Assembly: GCF_000746845.1 (NCBI RefSeq)
Contig: NZ_KN050846.1
Span: 1,247,394 to 1,311,393, forward strand
Reading direction: 5' to 3'
Source of the DNA: Altibacter lentus
GTDB taxonomy: Bacteria; Bacteroidota; Bacteroidia; Flavobacteriales; Flavobacteriaceae
DNA: 64,000 nucleotides
The position numbers and the translations under genes were made by a program. Below the pieces are notes generated by a model that saw nothing but the letters and a program-made list of their open reading frames with translations, made no database searches and was not told the origin of the DNA. Positions 60,571-64,000 of the stretch are shown in pieces (within the stretch, counting starts at the first letter, position 1; every line of letters starts with the position of its first letter).

Positions 60571-60575
60571 ATGTT

Positions 60576-61973
60576 ATGAAATACACCTTTACAACTTTTT
60601 CCAAAAAACGTCTTGCCGACACCTTAACCCCGGTGTCCGTATACCTGCGCCTACGGGATAAATTTCCAAACAGCCTCCTGCTGGAGAGTAGTGACTATCA
60701 TGCCAACGATAACAGCTTTAGCTACATTTGCTGCAATCCAATTGCATCGATTAGGGTCGCAGATGAAATGATACGACAAGAATTTCCCGATGGAAAAATC
60801 ATCGAAACAACTATTACATCCAACATACATATCCCTACGGTTCTAGAGCTATTTGCAGGCTCGTTCGCTTCAGCAGACACCTCACATAAATTCATCAATA
60901 ACGGGCTATTTGGCTACACCGCTTATGATGCGGTTCGTTATTTTGAGTCAGTTTCAGTTTCAAAAAAAGAGAACGCACTAGGCATTCCGGATCTGTATTA
61001 CGCCATTTACAAGAACGTGATCGCGATAAATCATTTTAACAATGAGGCCTATATATTCGCACACTGTTATGAAACTGAAAACAATATCCCCGAGATAGAG
61101 CAGCTTCTGCAATCCAAGAATTTTTCTGAATATCCTTTTCACCGTGAAGGGAGCTTATCTACAAATCTGAAAGATGATGAGTTCAAAGAATTAGTGCGTA
61201 CCTGCAAACAGCATTGCCATCGCGGAGATGTGTTTCAAATAGTTCCCAGCAAACGATTTTCTCAAAAATTTAGCGGTGACGAATTCAATGTGTACAGAGC
61301 TCTGCGAAGCGTGAATCCCAGTCCGTATCTTTTCTATTTCGACTACGGAAAATTCAAGATCTTTGGAAGTTCTCCCGAAGCACAGCTGGTCGTTAAGAAC
61401 GGAAGCGCCGAAATCCACCCCATTGCCGGCACCTTTAAACGCACCGGCAATGATGAGCAAGATGCTGAACTTGCAAAGCAACTGTCATTAGATACCAAAG
61501 AAAACAGTGAGCATGTGATGCTGGTGGATTTAGCACGTAATGACCTTAGCCGTCACGGAACGAACGTAACCGTAGAGACCTACCGGGAGGTACAATTCTT
61601 TTCCCATGTGATACATCTGGTAAGCAAAGTAAGTGCTAAAAAAAATGCTGCCACGCCTACCATGCAGATCGTAGCAGATACGTTTCCCGCCGGTACACTT
61701 AGCGGTGCGCCAAAACACAACGCCATGCGGCTCTTAGAGAAGTACGAAAAGACCAGTCGTGAATTCTACGGAGGGGCCATAGGGTTTATGGACTTTAATG
61801 GGAACTACAACCACGCCATCATAATCCGCTCTTTTTTAAGCAAAGACCACCATTTACATTATCAGGCAGGAGCCGGCGTTGTAGCCCAAAGCGATGAAGA
61901 AAAAGAATTACAAGAAGTATACAACAAATTGGGAGCGCTCACAAAAGCGATGGAGCTCGCAGAAACATTATAG
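60576..61973 (+). CDS. trpE: Anthranilate synthase component I
   Basis: A 465-residue enzyme. The Trp feedback-site motif LLES is present at 35-38, and the chorismate-binding domain shows HPIAGTFKRTG, DLARNDLSRHG, TFPAGTLSGAPK and FYGGAIGFMDFNG. With TrpG it makes anthranilate from chorismate. The gene begins 6 bp after the attenuator. Confidence 0.97.
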   Translation: MKYTFTTFSKKRLADTLTPVSVYLRLRDKFPNSLLLESSDYHANDNSFSYICCNPIASIRVADEMIRQEFPDGKIIETTITSNIHIPTVLELFAGSFASADTSHKFINNGLFGYTAYDAVRYFESVSVSKKENALGIPDLYYAIYKNVIAINHFNNEAYIFAHCYETENNIPEIEQLLQSKNFSEYPFHREGSLSTNLKDDEFKELVRTCKQHCHRGDVFQIVPSKRFSQKFSGDEFNVYRALRSVNPSPYLFYFDYGKFKIFGSSPEAQLVVKNGSAEIHPIAGTFKRTGNDEQDAELAKQLSLDTKENSEHVMLVDLARNDLSRHGTNVTVETYREVQFFSHVIHLVSKVSAKKNAATPTMQIVADTFPAGTLSGAPKHNAMRLLEKYEKTSREFYGGAIGFMDFNGNYNHAIIIRSFLSKDHHLHYQAGAGVVAQSDEEKELQEVYNKLGALTKAMELAETL

Positions 61974-61974
61974 A

Positions 61975-62541
61975 ATGAAAGTATTAGTCATTGATAACTA
62001 CGACAGTTTTGTTTATAATCTGGTGCATTATCTGGAAGAACTGAATTGTGAGGTCACCGTAAAACGAAACGACCAATTTCAATTAGAAGAAGTGGCGTCC
62101 TACGATAAGATTCTCCTTTCCCCCGGACCGGGAATACCCGGCGAAGCCGGACTTTTAAAACCACTCATTTCGCAATATGCGTCCACTAAAAGCATCCTCG
62201 GGGTGTGCTTGGGCCAACAGGCAATTGGAGAAGTCTTTGGGGGCTCCTTAGAGAATCTGGCAACGGTCTTCCATGGAGTTGCCACCAAGGCCAAAGTTTT
62301 GGTAACGGACGAGCAGCTATTTAAAGGATTGGACAGTGAATTGGAGATAGGCAGGTATCATTCTTGGGTTGTTTCCAGAAAGGCTTTTCCAAGTGTTCTT
62401 GAAATTACTTCTGAAGACCCCAACGGTCAGATCATGTCGTTAAGGCACAGAGTTTACGACGTTCGCGGGGTACAATTCCACCCCGAAAGCGTACTTACGC
62501 CAAAGGGTAAACAGATCATTAAAAACTGGATAGATAATTAA
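61975..62541 (+). CDS. trpG: Anthranilate synthase component II (glutamine amidotransferase)
   Basis: A 188-residue class I amidotransferase with Cys78 in LGVCLGQQAIGE and His169/Glu171 in FHPESV, the catalytic triad. Starts MKVLVIDNYDSFVYNL; the ATG at 61975 lies 1 bp after trpE. The open frame further upstream overlaps trpE. Confidence 0.96.
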   Translation: MKVLVIDNYDSFVYNLVHYLEELNCEVTVKRNDQFQLEEVASYDKILLSPGPGIPGEAGLLKPLISQYASTKSILGVCLGQQAIGEVFGGSLENLATVFHGVATKAKVLVTDEQLFKGLDSELEIGRYHSWVVSRKAFPSVLEITSEDPNGQIMSLRHRVYDVRGVQFHPESVLTPKGKQIIKNWIDN

Positions 62542-62542
62542 T

Positions 62543-63541
62543 ATGAAGGCACTCTTAAACCGACTTATAAGTCATGAACAGCTCTCCAAAGACGAAGCTC
62601 GTGATGTTCTGGTGGCCATTTCCGAAGGAAAATTCAACCAAAGTCAGATCGCGGCATTCCTCACTGTGTATATGATGCGTAGTGTCACTCTGGACGAATT
62701 ATCAGGATTTAGAGAAGCCTTACTGGACCTTTGCATTAAGGTTGCGATGGATGATTACAATACTATAGACCTTTGTGGCACCGGCGGTGACGGAAAGAAC
62801 ACCTTTAATATTTCAACACTTGCGTCCTTTGTAACAGCAGGCGCTGGAGTTTTGGTGACCAAGCACGGCAACTACGGCGTCTCTTCCATAAGCGGAAGCA
62901 GTAATGTCATGGAAGCATTTGGCATTACCTTTAGTAATGATGAAGAGCATTTAAAGAAATGCTTGGAAAAGGCCGGTATTTGCATCCTGCACGCGCCACT
63001 CTTTCATCCCGCCATGAAACATGTGGCCCCCATACGAAAGGAATTGGCAGTAAAGACCTTTTTTAATATGCTTGGCCCAATGGTGAATCCCGCACAGCCA
63101 AACAATCAATTGGTGGGTGTGTACGATCTTGAACTTGCTCGCCTGTACGGGTACATCTATCAAAAGAGCACTACAAATTATACCATTGTGCACGCTATGG
63201 ACGGCTACGATGAAATCTCACTCACCGGTCCTGCAAAAGTGATCACCAGAAGCACAGAGACCATTCTTCACGCTTCAGATTTTAACGTCACATCTTTGGC
63301 TGCACCTGATATATACGGGGGTAGCTCGGTAAAAGAATCAGCTAATTTATTCATGAACATTTTAAAAGGAAAAGGAACAGATGCTCAGCAAAATGTAGTG
63401 TGTGCCAATGCGGCACTGGCGATTGCCGAAATGAAACAATGCACACTCAACGAAGGTTTCGAAAAGGCAAAATATTCACTGGAAAGCGGTAAAGCACTTC
63501 TCTGCTTGCAACAATTACAACAAATGGACAAAGGTTTATGA
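62543..63541 (+). CDS. trpD: Anthranilate phosphoribosyltransferase
   Basis: A 332-residue enzyme with the PRPP loop GTGGDGKNTFNIST, the KHGNYGVSS segment and NMLGPMVNPAQPNNQLVGVY. It transfers phosphoribose to anthranilate. It starts 1 bp after trpG and overlaps trpC by 4 bp (ATGA). Confidence 0.97.
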   Translation: MKALLNRLISHEQLSKDEARDVLVAISEGKFNQSQIAAFLTVYMMRSVTLDELSGFREALLDLCIKVAMDDYNTIDLCGTGGDGKNTFNISTLASFVTAGAGVLVTKHGNYGVSSISGSSNVMEAFGITFSNDEEHLKKCLEKAGICILHAPLFHPAMKHVAPIRKELAVKTFFNMLGPMVNPAQPNNQLVGVYDLELARLYGYIYQKSTTNYTIVHAMDGYDEISLTGPAKVITRSTETILHASDFNVTSLAAPDIYGGSSVKESANLFMNILKGKGTDAQQNVVCANAALAIAEMKQCTLNEGFEKAKYSLESGKALLCLQQLQQMDKGL

Positions 63542-64000
63542 ATATACTGGATACCATCATCGCACAAAAACAACGTGAAGTAGCTGCTAAAAAACATGCG
63601 TTTCCTGTCGCGCTATTGGAACGTTCTCACTTATTTACGCGAACGCCCCGATCCTTGGCTCAATTACTTCGCACGTCCAATACAGGGATCATATCTGAAT
63701 TTAAGAGACGTTCCCCCAGCAGATCCGTCATTAATGAAACCGCAAAGGTACAATCGATCGCTTTGGCGTATGAGCAAGCCGGAGCAAGCGGAATTTCTGT
63801 CCTTACGGACACGCCATTTTTTGGGGGGTCGTTAGATGATTTGCTTTTGACCCGATCTGCGGTAGGGTTGCCATTGCTTCGGAAGGAATTCATTATTGAT
63901 GGTTATCAAATCTACGAAGCCAAGGCCTATGGAGCAGATGCCATCTTACTTATTGCCGCCTGTCTTTCAGAAAAAGAGATCATCGCACTTTCTACCTTGG
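63538..64000 (+). CDS. trpC: Indole-3-glycerol-phosphate synthase, cut by the window end
   Basis: The N-terminal 154 residues are present: MNILDTIIAQKQREVAAKK, then ISEFKRRSPSRSVI (catalytic Lys region), GASGISVLTDTPFFGG and LPLLRKEFIIDGYQIYEAKA. The start overlaps trpD by ATGA. The 3' end lies beyond 64000. Confidence 0.95.
   Translation, partial: MNILDTIIAQKQREVAAKKHAFPVALLERSHLFTRTPRSLAQLLRTSNTGIISEFKRRSPSRSVINETAKVQSIALAYEQAGASGISVLTDTPFFGGSLDDLLLTRSAVGLPLLRKEFIIDGYQIYEAKAYGADAILLIAACLSEKEIIALSTL

Overview
The window is a stretch of chromosome from a marine-type Flavobacteriaceae bacterium (phylum Bacteroidota). Four things point there: promoters of the TTTG / TAnnTTTG type, scarce Shine-Dalgarno sequences with one striking exception at rpsU, the hpf - tRNA-Thr - tRNA-Tyr - tRNA-Gly gene order, and many families typical of the group (DUF2851, DUF202, DUF3857, CarboxypepD_reg-like, S74-like tail proteins, the Coq4/CreD pair). 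Nothing looks like a large foreign island.

Layout. 1-2.3 kb: translation block on the minus strand (rpsU, xerC-type recombinase, hpf, three tRNAs) ending in a 44-bp tandem repeat derived from the 3' part of tRNA-Gly. 2.3-26.6 kb: housekeeping and envelope genes, including an acyl-CoA dehydrogenase, HhH protein, AGCS symporter, K+ channel, cysteine synthase family enzyme, FtsX-like permease, NamZ-like muramidase, amidohydrolase, a beta-barrel/TPR pair, FtsE and an S8 protease. 26.6-40.6 kb: a surface-polysaccharide cluster with four glycosyltransferases, FdtA/FdtB/acetyltransferase genes suggesting a dTDP-3-acetamido-3,6-dideoxyhexose, two flippases, an acyltransferase, a FemAB/GNAT protein, a sulfatase-like membrane protein and a methyltransferase. 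40.7-43.7 kb: typA and kdsA, the latter supplying Kdo-8-phosphate for LPS.

44.1-47.6 kb is the most interesting part. Three tandem, probably non-coding, short transcription units on the minus strand each have a similar promoter, two upstream palindromic boxes at nearly fixed distances, a conserved core and a private terminator. They lie divergent to an operon of a membrane protein, a winged-helix regulator, a Coq4-like protein and CreD, in which one palindrome overlaps both promoters. 47.6-53.5 kb: DUF2809, a DUF3857/transglutaminase-like exported protein, a saccharopine dehydrogenase-like enzyme, tmRNA (ssrA) and a class II Fic protein with its own inverted repeats. 53.7-60.4 kb: a MORN/coiled-coil/LysM protein and a redox-sulfur block (two rhodaneses, a redoxin and a TlpA protein, with divergent MarR and YceI genes). 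60.45-64 kb: trp operon with a Trp-rich leader peptide and attenuator followed by trpE, trpG, trpD and trpC, the last cut by the window end.

Cross-cutting observations are three copies of a dispersed intergenic repeat, an apparent ATT start codon in the polysaccharide cluster, and a possible tmRNA-end duplication next to fic. Starts were moved from the longest reading frame wherever a signal peptide, known family N-terminus or promoter position argued for it.
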